Shown here one piece after another: positions 23,736 to 33,635 of a stretch of DNA of 64,000 nt. The notes beneath the pieces are model-generated. The model was not told the origin of the DNA and searched no databases. It saw only the letters and a list, made by a program, of their open reading frames with translations. A program made the translations under genes and the position numbers. The first letter of the stretch is position 1, and the number at the start of each line of letters is the position of its first letter. The stretch comes from Bacillota bacterium (GTDB taxonomy: Bacteria; Bacillota; Clostridia; Peptostreptococcales; Anaerovoracaceae): the NCBI GenBank assembly GCA_030526355.1, contig JAUNDC010000010.1:33391-97390 (forward strand). Direction: 5' to 3'.

Positions 23736-24402
23736 CATGTCCTCCCTGTGGCGAAAGGATCTCGAACAGTTCTTCGGGGCTGTCAATTATATAATCAGGA
23801 GCATCATCTCCCAAAGTCTCCCTGGTAGCGCCTCTGAGAGCAAGGCTCCATGATACGAGGACTGACTCGACATGTGCGTTCTTTGCACATTTAAGGTCAA
23901 ATAATGTATCTCCCAGCATTACTGCAGTTTCCGGTTCTGACCCCAGCTTCTGCAGTGCTATCAGTATCGGCTCAGGATCCGGTTTGTGTCTGTCTGTGTC
24001 TTCCGGAGTTACAATAGCATCAAAGTACTCCTTAATGCCATACTTCTCAAGCCCCTGCACCGTTGTATGATACAATCTGGATGTCACTAAGCCTGTTTTG
24101 TAGCCCTGCTTTTTAAGCTCCTTAAGCAGTTCTGACATCCCCGGGAACAGAGTAATAAGTCCGGTGAAGTTTTCCCTCTGATAGCTTCTGTATATTTCTA
24201 TCGATTCCTCTACAGGAACATCAGGAAAAAATCTTCTGATAGTTATATCAAGCGGCTCGCCAAAGGTCTTTGTAAGTTCTCCTTCATCAGCCTCTCTGTT
24301 CTCCAATGTTCTGAACGTATGCTGCCATGACATCAGTATCACATTGTTGGTATCCATTATCGTCCCGTCAAAGTCAAATAGTATCGTATCTTTTTTTATC
24401 AT
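23707..24402 (-). CDS. HAD-family phosphatase (PpaX/Gph-like)
   Basis: This 231-residue HAD hydrolase of the phosphoglycolate phosphatase / pyrophosphatase PpaX type has motif I FDFDGTIMDTN, the Thr/Ser of motif II near VTSRLYH, and motif III MLGDTLFDLKCA. A helical cap follows motif I. The real substrate cannot be read from sequence. GGAGAAAGCT precedes the ATG at 24402. It is the first gene of an operon with the acyl-CoA synthetase, behind a consensus promoter with duplicated operator-like repeats. Confidence 0.85.
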   Translation of the reverse strand: MIKKDTILFDFDGTIMDTNNVILMSWQHTFRTLENREADEGELTKTFGEPLDITIRRFFPDVPVEESIEIYRSYQRENFTGLITLFPGMSELLKELKKQGYKTGLVTSRLYHTTVQGLEKYGIKEYFDAIVTPEDTDRHKPDPEPILIALQKLGSEPETAVMLGDTLFDLKCAKNAHVESVLVSWSLALRGATRETLGDDAPDYIIDSPEELFEILSPQGGHDDKGKQMDI

Positions 24403-24454
24403 AGCTTTCTCCTTTTATATTCCCCGGTACTATTTCTCCGACCCTGTTATCGTA

Positions 24455-24526
24455 TTTTTGCATTATGCAATAGCATTTTATGATATTTTGTTTTTGCATT
24501 ATACAATAGCATTTTTGGATTGTCAA
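24455..24526 (-). promoter_or_regulatory. Consensus promoter with duplicated 25-bp operator-like repeat
   Basis: On the - strand TTGACA (24526-24521) and TATAAT (24503-24498) are both perfect consensus, with a 17-bp spacer. A 25-bp element around TTGCATTATRCAA occurs at 24491-24515, covering the -10, and again at 24455-24479 just downstream, with one base difference and a 36-bp offset. The first copy contains a 6-1-6 palindrome TTGCAT-T-ATGCAA. So strong a promoter almost certainly needs a repressor; I see no dedicated one nearby. Confidence 0.75.
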
Positions 24527-24634
24527 CACATCAACCGTATCTTCACTTATTTCCAGATATCAGGTCAGAGATTACCGGAATCAGTCATTTGTTTCTAATT
24601 AATATAATACCATATTTTATCTCTTCTGTATAAA

Positions 24635-24674
24635 GAGAAAGACCCGGGGTCCATAAGAACCTCGGGTCTTTCTC
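24635..24674. terminator. Terminator downstream of the decarboxylase beta gene
   Basis: A 15-bp stem, GAGAAAGACCCGGGG with CCTCGGGTCTTTCTC (one G-T wobble), encloses a 10-base loop. It lies about 45 bp past the leftward decarboxylase gene and separates it from the HAD operon. Confidence 0.8.
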
Positions 24675-24719
24675 GGTGTATAAAAATGATTTTAGAGATT
24701 TTCGTTAATTATGTATAGT

Positions 24720-25886
24720 TTAGAATCCTCCGAACATGGAAAGCATTACGGATGCAGCTACTCCTGATCCGATTACGCCTGCTACGTTTGGTCCCATAGC
24801 ATGCATAAGCAGGAAGTTCGTCGGATTAGCTTTCTGACCTTCCTTCTGCGATACTCTCGCAGCCATCGGTACTGCTGAAACACCTGCTGAACCGATAAGC
24901 GGATTGATCTTGCCGCCTGTAAGCACATTCATCAGTTTGGCAATAAGAACACCACCTGCTGTACCTACTGCAAATGCACAGATACCAAGAACTACAATCT
25001 TAAGTGTGGATGCAGTGATGAATGTTGAGCCTGTTGCTGAAGCACCTACACATGTTCCCAGTATAATAACGAGAATATTCATCAGTGCGTTTGATGCTGT
25101 GTCAGACAGTCTTGCTGTTCTGCCGCATTCCTTGAACAGATTACCAAGCATCAGCATTCCAACCAGTGGTGCAGCTGAAGGGAGAAGTAATACTACTACT
25201 ACAGTTACTGCAATCGGGAACAGAATTTTTTCTCTCTGAGATACTACTCTCAGCTGTTCCATCTTGATCTGTCTCTCCTTCTCGGTTGTCAGCAGCTTCA
25301 TAATAGGCGGCTGAATTACAGGCACCAGTGCCATGTATGAATATGCAGCAACTGCAATAGGACCGAGCAGATGATCTGCAAGCTTGCCTGTCAGATATAT
25401 TGCGGTAGGGCCATCAGCTCCTCCGATAATACCTATGGAAGCAGCTTCCTGTGCATTGAATCCCAGAATGATGGCAGCAAAGAAAGCGAAGAATATACCT
25501 AGCTGTGCCGCAGCTCCCATTACAAGGGATTTAGGATTTGCAATCAACGGACCGAAGTCTGTCATCGCGCCTACGCCAAGGAATATCAGCGAAGGCAGGA
25601 TAGGCTTCAACGTATAGAATATCGTCAGGATACCCGCATTCGTAAGCTCGTTGGAATTCGTTATGCCTTCGTGAGCAATCTCTTCAATAAACATACCTGT
25701 AACAGGCAGGTTCGAAAGCAGCATACCAAAGGCAATAGGAACGAGCAGCAATGGTTCGAATCCGTGCTTGATCGCAAGATACAGGAAAACGAATGATACT
25801 ATGATCATAATTCCGTTCTGATAAGTAAAATTGGCAATTCCGGTGTCGCCCCAGAGGTTAACCAGTGTATCAGCTATGGCTCCCAT
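24720..25886 (-). CDS. Na+-translocating decarboxylase beta subunit (OadB/GcdB/MmdB)
   Basis: This 388-residue polytopic membrane protein of the Na+-pumping decarboxylase beta family couples biotin decarboxylation to sodium export. The conserved GGADGPTAIYL carries the Asp implicated in Na+ binding. About nine hydrophobic segments are visible. GGAGAG precedes the ATG at 25886. Neither the carboxyltransferase alpha subunit nor the biotin carrier or gamma subunits are nearby, so the substrate (oxaloacetate, glutaconyl-CoA, methylmalonyl-CoA) cannot be decided; partners must lie elsewhere. Confidence 0.92.
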   Translation of the reverse strand: MGAIADTLVNLWGDTGIANFTYQNGIMIIVSFVFLYLAIKHGFEPLLLVPIAFGMLLSNLPVTGMFIEEIAHEGITNSNELTNAGILTIFYTLKPILPSLIFLGVGAMTDFGPLIANPKSLVMGAAAQLGIFFAFFAAIILGFNAQEAASIGIIGGADGPTAIYLTGKLADHLLGPIAVAAYSYMALVPVIQPPIMKLLTTEKERQIKMEQLRVVSQREKILFPIAVTVVVVLLLPSAAPLVGMLMLGNLFKECGRTARLSDTASNALMNILVIILGTCVGASATGSTFITASTLKIVVLGICAFAVGTAGGVLIAKLMNVLTGGKINPLIGSAGVSAVPMAARVSQKEGQKANPTNFLLMHAMGPNVAGVIGSGVAASVMLSMFGGF

Positions 25887-26013
25887 GGTTTTGTCTCTCC
25901 TTTTCTTTAAATGACATTGAGATGCACCTTTCGCATCATCGCTAAAATATTAACATATATATTTTTCCAATACAAGTGTGTATTTTTATAAATACTGTAT
26001 ACAAAGGAAAACA

Positions 26014-28275
26014 CTATTTTAGCTTCATGGTAAGCCCTATTTTCTGCTTTTCGTAATCTATTTTTATTATCTTTACCTTGACCGTATCACCCACCGAAAC
26101 CACATCCATCGGATGCTTTATATACTTATTGCTCATCTCGGATATATGGACAAGTCCATCGTTTTTGACTCCGATATCGACAAAAGCTCCGAAGTCCACA
26201 ACATTTCTGACAGTTCCGTCAAGCTCCATATCTATTTTAAGATCATCAAAGGATTTAACATCGTTCCTGAACACAACAGGAGGGGCATCCTCACGTGGGT
26301 CTCTTCCCGGCTTTTTCATTTCTGATATTATATCTGTAAGTGTAGGAACACCGATGTCCAGCTCTGCAGCCATTTTTTCTATAGCTTTCTTCATGTTGCG
26401 TTTCGGCTTTTCTTCAGTTCTGGTAAGCTCTGCCAGCGCAGCAAGACCTTTTGCTCTCGTCTTCGGCTGCTTAGGCTTTTCTTGACTGCCGTACGCTGCC
26501 CATATTCTGTCATCTATATCTGCTATTCCTCCATGCTGAAGCTCCGACGCTTCTATCTTCAGCTTATCCAGCATCGCTTCCGCAGCGCCGTACGATTCAG
26601 GATGAACAGAGGTTCCGTCCAGCGGATTTGTGCCATCAGAAATACGTATAAAACCGGCACACTGATTATAAGTCTTCTCACCTAGCTTTGAAACCTTTTT
26701 AAGTTCCTTTCTCTCCTTGAACACACCGTTTTCTTCCCTGTAAGCAACGATATTTCTGGCAATTCCCATATTAATGCCCGCAACATGTGCCAGCAGTGAA
26801 GGAGATGCTGTATTAAGCTCCACACCGACTCTGTTTACACAGTCCTCCACCACATTATCAAGTGCGTTTTCCAGAAGACTTTGGTTGATGTCATGCTGAT
26901 ACTGTCCCACTCCTATGCTCTTGATAGGAATTTTCACCAGCTCAGCAAGTGGATCCTGAAGCCTTCTCCCCAGGGACATAGCTCCTCTGACGGTAACATC
27001 CAGATCCGGGTATTCTTCTGTCGCAAGCTTTGACGCAGAATACACTGATGCACCAGCTTCGTTGACTATTGTATAACTGATATCAAGACCTGATTTCTTA
27101 ATAAAATTCGCAACGACCTCCTCTGTTTCCCTTGATGCCGTTCCGTTGCCTATCACTATTGTGTTTATCCTGAACTTATCAGCAAGCTTTTTGAGCACAG
27201 CCTCCGTGCCTTTTATATCATTTTTCGGTTCAGTAGGGTAAACTGTCGTATAAGCCAGCAGCTTTCCTGTCTCATTGATTACCGCCACCTTGCAGCCTGT
27301 CCTGTAGCCAGGGTCTATACTGATTATTCGTGCACCCTTCACCGGAGGAACCATCAGAAGCTTTTCTGTATTTTTTGCAAAAACCTTAACTGCCTCTGCT
27401 TCAGCCCGCTCCGTAAGCATGTTTCTCATTTCCCGTTCTGCTGCAGGTGCCATAAGTCTCTTGTAGGCGTCAGCTGCAGTGTCTTTAAGAAGCTGTGTAA
27501 AAACGGACGCTTCATTAGTTATAAGGGTTTCCGTTATCAGCGCTTCCATTTTTTCATTGTCTGTAACAACCTTGACTTTGAGCTTTTTTTCCTTTTCACC
27601 GCGGTTAATGGCCAAAATTCTGTGGTTAGGAATGCTTTTTATGCCTTCGCTGTAGTCATAGTACATTTCATAAACCGTCTTCTCTTCCGGATCGACCGCC
27701 TCGGTACTTATTACACCTGTTTCCTGGGTTTTTTCCCTGATTGCGGCAGTAAGCTCCGGATCATCTGATATCATTTCCGCAATAATGTCACACGCTCCCT
27801 GTATTGCCTGAGCTGCTTCCTCCACACCTTTTTCTTCATTGATAAAATCTGCTGCAATTTCATCAGGCGATTTCGATTCTTCTTCCTGACTCATGAAAAT
27901 CATTGCCAGCGGCTCAAGTCCCTTTTCCTTTGCCTTGGATGCTCTCGTCGCCTTCTTTTTCTTGAAGGGCTTGTACAGATCCTCTACTCTCTGCAGAACC
28001 TCCGCTTCATTTATCTGAGCCTCCAGCTCTTCTGTAAGCTTGCCCTGCTCGTCTATAAGCCTTTTGACTTCTTCTTTTCTTTCTTCCAGGTTTCTGAGAT
28101 AACTGAGACGCTCATCAAGATCTCTCAGAACCACGTCGCTTAATCCACCTGTGGCTTCCTTTCGGTATCTTGCAATAAAAGGTATAGTATTTCCTTCATC
28201 TATAAGATTCACTGTCTGCTCAACCTGGCTCTGCCTGAGCCCGAATTCTCCGGCAAGTACTGCTGTTATATCCAT
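26014..28275 (-). CDS. tex: Tex-like RNA-binding transcription factor
   Basis: This 753-residue Tex/YdcI-type protein has an N-terminal helical region, a YqgF-like RNase H-fold domain (SIDPGYRTGCKVAV), a ComEA-like helix-hairpin-helix region (ASPSLLAHVAGINMGIA) and a C-terminal S1 RNA-binding domain (VRNVVDFGAFVDIGV, DGLVHISEM). Length and order are standard. It starts 5 bp after the end of prfB on the same strand, so they are one transcript. Tex proteins bind RNA and are linked to transcription and toxin expression in other bacteria; the role here is housekeeping by inference. Confidence 0.95.
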   Translation of the reverse strand: MDITAVLAGEFGLRQSQVEQTVNLIDEGNTIPFIARYRKEATGGLSDVVLRDLDERLSYLRNLEERKEEVKRLIDEQGKLTEELEAQINEAEVLQRVEDLYKPFKKKKATRASKAKEKGLEPLAMIFMSQEEESKSPDEIAADFINEEKGVEEAAQAIQGACDIIAEMISDDPELTAAIREKTQETGVISTEAVDPEEKTVYEMYYDYSEGIKSIPNHRILAINRGEKEKKLKVKVVTDNEKMEALITETLITNEASVFTQLLKDTAADAYKRLMAPAAEREMRNMLTERAEAEAVKVFAKNTEKLLMVPPVKGARIISIDPGYRTGCKVAVINETGKLLAYTTVYPTEPKNDIKGTEAVLKKLADKFRINTIVIGNGTASRETEEVVANFIKKSGLDISYTIVNEAGASVYSASKLATEEYPDLDVTVRGAMSLGRRLQDPLAELVKIPIKSIGVGQYQHDINQSLLENALDNVVEDCVNRVGVELNTASPSLLAHVAGINMGIARNIVAYREENGVFKERKELKKVSKLGEKTYNQCAGFIRISDGTNPLDGTSVHPESYGAAEAMLDKLKIEASELQHGGIADIDDRIWAAYGSQEKPKQPKTRAKGLAALAELTRTEEKPKRNMKKAIEKMAAELDIGVPTLTDIISEMKKPGRDPREDAPPVVFRNDVKSFDDLKIDMELDGTVRNVVDFGAFVDIGVKNDGLVHISEMSNKYIKHPMDVVSVGDTVKVKIIKIDYEKQKIGLTMKLK

Positions 28276-28280
28276 CCGGC

Positions 28281-29381
28281 CTACTCCTTCTGTTTAAGTT
28301 TCTCGTTAATAAAATAATCCAAATCTCCATCCATCACTGCATTCACATTACCGACCTCTGCTCCTGTTCTGTGATCCTTGACCATGGTATATGGATGGAA
28401 AACGTAGGACCTTATCTGGCTGCCCCAGGTTATCTGGCTATAATCACCCTTGAGCTCGTCCAGGTTTTCTTTGTGCTCCTGCTCCTTGAGTTCAATGAGC
28501 TTTGACATCAGCAGCTTCATCGCGGTCTCTCTGTTCTGATGCTGTGAACGCTCATTCTGGCATGTTACAACAATATTTGTCGGGATATGAGTTATCCTTA
28601 TAGCTGAGTCCGTCTTGTTTACATGCTGGCCTCCCGCACCGCTTGACCGGTATGTGTCAACTCTGAGATCCTCAGGATTGATTTCAACGCTCATATCCTC
28701 GTCAATTTCAGGAATAACATCCAGCGATGCAAATGAGGTATGCCTTCTGCCCGAAGAATCAAACGGAGATATTCTTACTATTCTGTGAACACCTTTTTCG
28801 TTTTTTAAGTATCCATATGCATTTTCACCTTCTACCAGAAGGGTTGCACTTTTGATACCTCCTTCTGTATCATCCTGCATATCTATGAGCTTTGCTTTAT
28901 AGCCCTTTTTCTCGCACCACCTTGTATACATTCGGAACAGCATTTCAGCCCAGTCCTGAGCATCGGTTCCTCCGGAGCCTGCATGTACAGAAATGATAGC
29001 GTTGTTCTTATCATACTTTCCATTAAGCAACGTTCTGAGTCTCAATGTCTCAAGCATTTTCTCAAGCTGCCTGCAGGTTTCCTCTGCTTCTGCTGCTAAT
29101 GCTTCATCCTCTCCTTCCTCGGCCATATCAATCATGAGCTCCAGATCCTCAAGCATGCTGCTGTATTTATCCAGCTCATCCACCTTGTCCTCCAGAGATT
29201 TCTTCTCCTTCATGACTTTCTGTGCTGCCTCCGGATCATTCCAGAAACCGTCCTCTGCAATCTGCTGTTCTATTTTATCAAGCTTTTCTTTCATACCCTC
29301 AGGGTCAAGAGCATCAGATGATTCCTGAAGTGATGTCTTCAGTTCAGGTATCTGCATCTTGATCTGATCAAGCTGAATCAT
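28281..29381 (-). CDS. prfB: Peptide chain release factor 2
   Basis: This 366-residue RF2 recognises UGA and UAA stops. It has the GGQ peptidyl-hydrolysis motif in SSGAGGQHVNKTDSA and an SPF tripeptide anticodon-like motif in RISPFDSSG. In most bacteria translation needs a programmed +1 shift at CUU-UGA-C near codon 25. Here codons 25-26 read CTT-GAC in one open frame, so the autoregulatory frameshift has been lost by absence of one T. It lies between secA and tex, as in many Firmicutes. Confidence 0.97.
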   Translation of the reverse strand: MIQLDQIKMQIPELKTSLQESSDALDPEGMKEKLDKIEQQIAEDGFWNDPEAAQKVMKEKKSLEDKVDELDKYSSMLEDLELMIDMAEEGEDEALAAEAEETCRQLEKMLETLRLRTLLNGKYDKNNAIISVHAGSGGTDAQDWAEMLFRMYTRWCEKKGYKAKLIDMQDDTEGGIKSATLLVEGENAYGYLKNEKGVHRIVRISPFDSSGRRHTSFASLDVIPEIDEDMSVEINPEDLRVDTYRSSGAGGQHVNKTDSAIRITHIPTNIVVTCQNERSQHQNRETAMKLLMSKLIELKEQEHKENLDELKGDYSQITWGSQIRSYVFHPYTMVKDHRTGAEVGNVNAVMDGDLDYFINEKLKQKE

Positions 29382-29466
29382 CTTGTCACTTCCTTTTCTA
29401 TATTATCGTTGGTCGCTACGGCTCACAGCTCCTGCGACATATGACGGTGGACACTCCAGCGGCTCG

Positions 29467-32235
29467 CTACTGCTCGCCGGGAGTCGTCCTGCCACAGCAG
29501 TGTTTGTATTTTTTGCCGCTGCCGCATGGGCACGGGTCGTTTCGTCCTATTTTAGGTGCTTCTCTTCTTACTGTTTCCTGTTTATGTTCTCTCTGCGGCA
29601 CTGTTGTCTGCTGAGGCATGTCTCCGTTTCCTGCTGCCGGCATATCGTCCTCATGGAAGTCTTCCTTGACTTCCTTACCTGTACCAAGCACGTTTCTTCT
29701 CTCGGTCTTTGTTTCCACTGTTACGTTGTAGCAGAACTTGACAAATTCCTCCTTGATGGAATTAACCATCAGCTCGAACATATCAAAACCTTCCTGTGCA
29801 TAAGCCCCAGCAGGATCCTGACCGCCAAGACCTCTCAGTCCGATTCCGCTCTTCAGCTGATCCATCGCATCTATGTGATCCATCCATTTGTTGTCCACAA
29901 CCCTGATAAGGATCATTCTCTCAACCTCACGAAGTCTGTCTATGCCGATTTCTGCTTCCTTCTCCTGATAAAGCTTCTCAAAATCATCATATATTCTCGC
30001 CTTGAGAGATTCCTCATCCATGCTCTGCAGCTCATCCTCAGTAAACTCCAGATCAGTGAATTTTGGAGCGATTTTCTTGAGTCCCTTGTTCAGCACTGCG
30101 AAATCCCATTCTTCAGGGAATCTGGAGGCAATTACGACAGGATCCACTACTTCATCAATCAGCTGATGTGTCATGGATACCAGATCCTCCCTCAGATCTT
30201 CGCCAAAGAGCACCTTCTTTCTTTCTCCATATATTATCTCACGCTGCTTGTTCATAACATTATCATACTGCAGCACGTATTTTCTGATTCCGAAGTTTCT
30301 TCCCTCAACCTTTTTCTGAGCATTCTCGATCTGCTTTGTTATCATACCAGCTTCGATAGCTTCATCCTCTTCGACTCCGAGTCTCTGAACTATATTCTGC
30401 ATCCTCTCGCCACCAAAGAGTCTCATCAGCTCATCCTCCATGGATATGCAGAATTGCGTTCTTCCCGGGTCGCCCTGTCTTCCCGAACGACCTCTGAGCT
30501 GGTTATCTATACGTCTGGATTCATGTCTTTCTGTACCAACTATGCATAATCCTCCAAGCTCACGTACCTTTTCTTGTTCTTCTTTTCTCTCTTCCTTATA
30601 TTTTTCATGAAGGCGGCGGAATTCTTCTCTCGCTTTGTTAAGCTCCGGATCGTCGCTCTGAACAAAGCTTGTGGCAAAGGCTATCGTCTCACTGTCATAT
30701 CCATTGGCAGCCATTTCACGTTTGGCTTCAAATTCAGGATTTCCTCCCAGAATAATGTCGGTACCTCTACCTGCCATATTGGTAGCTATGGTTATCGCTC
30801 CCAGTCTTCCTGCCTCAGCTATGATCTGCGCTTCCTTTTCATGATGCTTCGCGTTCAGCACGTTGAAGTCCTTGATGCCTCTCTTTCTGAGAGCATTAGC
30901 TATAAGCTCGGACTTCTCGATGGATACTGTACCTACCAGAACCGGCTGTCCTGTCTTATGAGCCGCTTCAACTGTATCAACAATGGATTTGTATTTGCCT
31001 TTTTCTGTGGCATATACCGCATCCTGCATATCTTCTCTTACCACTGGCTTGTTGGTCGGGATTACCACAACGTCCATGTTGTATATATCTCTGAATTCAC
31101 CTTCCTCAGTCTTCGCTGTACCTGTCATGCCGGCAAGCTTCTGATACATTCTGAAATAATTCTGCAGAGTAATAGTGGCAAGCGTCTTGGATTCCGAACG
31201 CACAAGTACGTTTTCCTTGGCTTCTATTGCCTGATGGAGTCCGTCGCTGTAGCGTCTGCCAAACATGAGACGTCCAGTGAATTCATCTACTATTACGATT
31301 TCCCCATCCTTAATTATATAATCCACATCACGCTTCATCATATTACGGGCTTTGAGAGCCTGCAGCACGTGATGGTTGATTTCCATATTTTCAGGATCCG
31401 AGAAGTTATCGACACCGAAATACTCTTCGCATTTTGACACACCTTCATCAGTCAGTGCAATCTGCTTGTCCTTCTCCTCTATTGTAAAATCCTCTTCAAC
31501 CTTAAGGGTTCTTACGAACCCGTCGGCTTTTTTGTACATATCCGTGGATTTATCTCCGCGTCCTGAGATTATCAGCGGGGTTCTGGCCTCATCTATCAGT
31601 ATGGAGTCAACTTCGTCTATGATGGCATAATTGAGCTCACGCTGCATCATTTCTTCCTTGTAGATCACCATATTGTCTCTCAGATAGTCAAAGCCGTATT
31701 CATTGTTTGTTCCATATGTGATATCAGCCATATATGCGGCTCTACGCTCTTCCTCACTGATTCCGTGTATAACACATCCTACTGTAAGTCCCAAGAAGGT
31801 ATAGAGCTTGCCCATCCATTCCATATCTCGCTTTGCCAGATAGTCATTGACTGTAACAACATGCACACCCTTACCCTCGAGAGCATTGAGATATGCAGGC
31901 AGCGTAGCCACAAGAGTTTTACCTTCACCAGTCTTCATTTCGGAGATTCTGCCCTGGTGAAGAACAATGCCGCCGATAACCTGCACATAGAAATGCTTCA
32001 TTCCCAGGCTTCGCCATGCGCCTTCACGACATACAGCAAATGCTTCCGGCAGAATATCATCAAGAGTTTCACCGGCCTTCAGCCTTTCTTTGAACTCCTG
32101 TGTCTTCTCCCTGAGCTGATCATCTGTCAGCTGCTGCATTTCTTCATCATATTGCATTACCTTATCGGCAATTTTTGATACTTTTTTTACTTCTTTCTCA
32201 TTAAGGTCTCCGAATATTTTTTCTAACAAACCCAT
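29467..32235 (-). CDS. secA: Preprotein translocase ATPase SecA
   Basis: This 922-residue motor of the Sec export pathway has a Walker A in [14 protein letters not shown], a DEAD-like Walker B in [13 protein letters not shown], and the C-terminal zinc-binding SecB/ribosome-contact tail [25 protein letters not shown] precedes the ATG at 32235. The 85 bp to prfB hold no gene. It starts directly after the CorC/HlyC gene, whose stop it abuts. Confidence 0.98.
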   Translation of the reverse strand: MGLLEKIFGDLNEKEVKKVSKIADKVMQYDEEMQQLTDDQLREKTQEFKERLKAGETLDDILPEAFAVCREGAWRSLGMKHFYVQVIGGIVLHQGRISEMKTGEGKTLVATLPAYLNALEGKGVHVVTVNDYLAKRDMEWMGKLYTFLGLTVGCVIHGISEEERRAAYMADITYGTNNEYGFDYLRDNMVIYKEEMMQRELNYAIIDEVDSILIDEARTPLIISGRGDKSTDMYKKADGFVRTLKVEEDFTIEEKDKQIALTDEGVSKCEEYFGVDNFSDPENMEINHHVLQALKARNMMKRDVDYIIKDGEIVIVDEFTGRLMFGRRYSDGLHQAIEAKENVLVRSESKTLATITLQNYFRMYQKLAGMTGTAKTEEGEFRDIYNMDVVVIPTNKPVVREDMQDAVYATEKGKYKSIVDTVEAAHKTGQPVLVGTVSIEKSELIANALRKRGIKDFNVLNAKHHEKEAQIIAEAGRLGAITIATNMAGRGTDIILGGNPEFEAKREMAANGYDSETIAFATSFVQSDDPELNKAREEFRRLHEKYKEERKEEQEKVRELGGLCIVGTERHESRRIDNQLRGRSGRQGDPGRTQFCISMEDELMRLFGGERMQNIVQRLGVEEDEAIEAGMITKQIENAQKKVEGRNFGIRKYVLQYDNVMNKQREIIYGERKKVLFGEDLREDLVSMTHQLIDEVVDPVVIASRFPEEWDFAVLNKGLKKIAPKFTDLEFTEDELQSMDEESLKARIYDDFEKLYQEKEAEIGIDRLREVERMILIRVVDNKWMDHIDAMDQLKSGIGLRGLGGQDPAGAYAQEGFDMFELMVNSIKEEFVKFCYNVTVETKTERRNVLGTGKEVKEDFHEDDMPAAGNGDMPQQTTVPQREHKQETVRREAPKIGRNDPCPCGSGKKYKHCCGRTTPGEQ

Positions 32236-33519
32236 TTATCTTTCCCCTTTCCTGGAATTTTCTTCTTCAAGTTCTTCTACCACCAGATTTATCTCCAGTG
32301 CCTTTCTGCTGTCGGCCTTTGTAACTCTTACCTTCAGCCTCTTATTCTCAATAACCGTTTCAAATTTATCGTTTTTGTCAGGAAGCTTATCAAGCTCCAT
32401 CACAACCCAGCCGTTTACAGTCACCACATCCGGCGTCTCCTCTATTTCAAAGTAGTCGAACACCTTGCTTATATTGGCGCTGCATTTGACTCTGAAGCTT
32501 CCGTTCTGCAGCGGCATTATATCCTTTGAGATAACTGCATCATGCTCATCGAATATTTCACCTACCAGTTCTTCAAGAATATCCTCCATTGTGACAATTC
32601 CCTCGGTTCCGCCATATTCATCTATAACTACAGCCATATGGATCTTGAGATGCTGCATTTTCTTCAGCAGGTCGGATATTTTCATCGCTGTTCCTACAAA
32701 TACAACGGGCACCACATAATCCATTATTGCTTTGCCTGTACCTGCAATATAGTTATGAAAATCCTTCTGATTCAGCACCCCGATTATTTTGTCAATATCC
32801 TCTTCATATACAGGTAGTCTGGAATATCCGGTCTCTCTGAATATTTCCGCAACCTCCTCCTTGGGACACTCGGTATCCACTGCCTTCATCTCAGGACGCG
32901 GAGTCATCACATCCTCTGCTGTCAGATCATAAAACTCAATGGCATTCTGCAGAAGCTCACTCTGGGTTTCATTTATTCCTCCGGCTTCTTCTGCTTCCTC
33001 CACCATAGTCAGTATCTCATCTCCTGTTATCGTGTCATCAGAGTCCAGTTTAAATATTTTACCAACTAATTGTTTCCATTTTGTGAAGATAAAGTTAATA
33101 GGAGTTAAAATAGTCATCAGAACCTTTATGACCGGCGCCGATGTCATTGCGAAGCTTTCGGGCTTTTCCTTGGCAATGTTCTTAGGAGTTATTTCCCCGA
33201 AAATAAGAACCACAACAGTTATTACTATTGTCGCTACTGATGCTCCATACGCACCAAGCAATTCTATAAAAAGCACGGTTGCTATGGACGTCATGCCTAT
33301 ATTGACGATATTGTTGCCTATCAGTATTGTGGTCAGCAGCTTATCGTACTTTTCCGAAAGCTTAAGTACTCTTTCTGCCTTTTTATCCCCATCTCCGGCC
33401 ATATTCTTGAGACGGATCTTGTTTATGGATGTAAAGGCCGTCTCTGTAGCTGAAAAATATGATGAGCATAATATCAGTATAACTATTGCTATAATATCGG
33501 CAGTTATGTCACTACCCAT
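32236..33519 (-). CDS. CorC/HlyC-family membrane protein (DUF21-CBS)
   Basis: This 427-residue protein has an N-terminal DUF21/CNNM membrane domain (three to four spans up to about residue 150), a CBS pair (about 200-320, DVMTPRPEM and AVVIDEYGGTEGIVTMEDILEELVGEIFDE), and a C-terminal CorC_HlyC domain. The family (YfjD, TlyC-like) is linked to Mg2+ or Co2+ export and membrane integrity; the older hemolysin label is not supported. GGAGGAAT precedes the ATG at 33519. Confidence 0.92.
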   Translation of the reverse strand: MGSDITADIIAIVILILCSSYFSATETAFTSINKIRLKNMAGDGDKKAERVLKLSEKYDKLLTTILIGNNIVNIGMTSIATVLFIELLGAYGASVATIVITVVVLIFGEITPKNIAKEKPESFAMTSAPVIKVLMTILTPINFIFTKWKQLVGKIFKLDSDDTITGDEILTMVEEAEEAGGINETQSELLQNAIEFYDLTAEDVMTPRPEMKAVDTECPKEEVAEIFRETGYSRLPVYEEDIDKIIGVLNQKDFHNYIAGTGKAIMDYVVPVVFVGTAMKISDLLKKMQHLKIHMAVVIDEYGGTEGIVTMEDILEELVGEIFDEHDAVISKDIMPLQNGSFRVKCSANISKVFDYFEIEETPDVVTVNGWVVMELDKLPDKNDKFETVIENKRLKVRVTKADSRKALEINLVVEELEEENSRKGER

Positions 33520-33635
33520 AAAAAATATTCCTCCAGTTCATGAAAAATCTATTGGTGTATGATATTCCAATATAATAGTATATCATGATTTGGTTTCAAA
33601 AGGAAATATGATTTATAACAAATAATATGAATGTC

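Noticed and set aside
29383..30549. A 388-codon open frame on the + strand
   Set aside because: It lies antisense to secA, whose protein is conserved end to end. The antisense translation is hydrophobic, Cys/Leu-rich and has no domain or ribosome-binding site. Similar long + strand frames opposite addB, prfB, tex and metK are rejected for the same reason.
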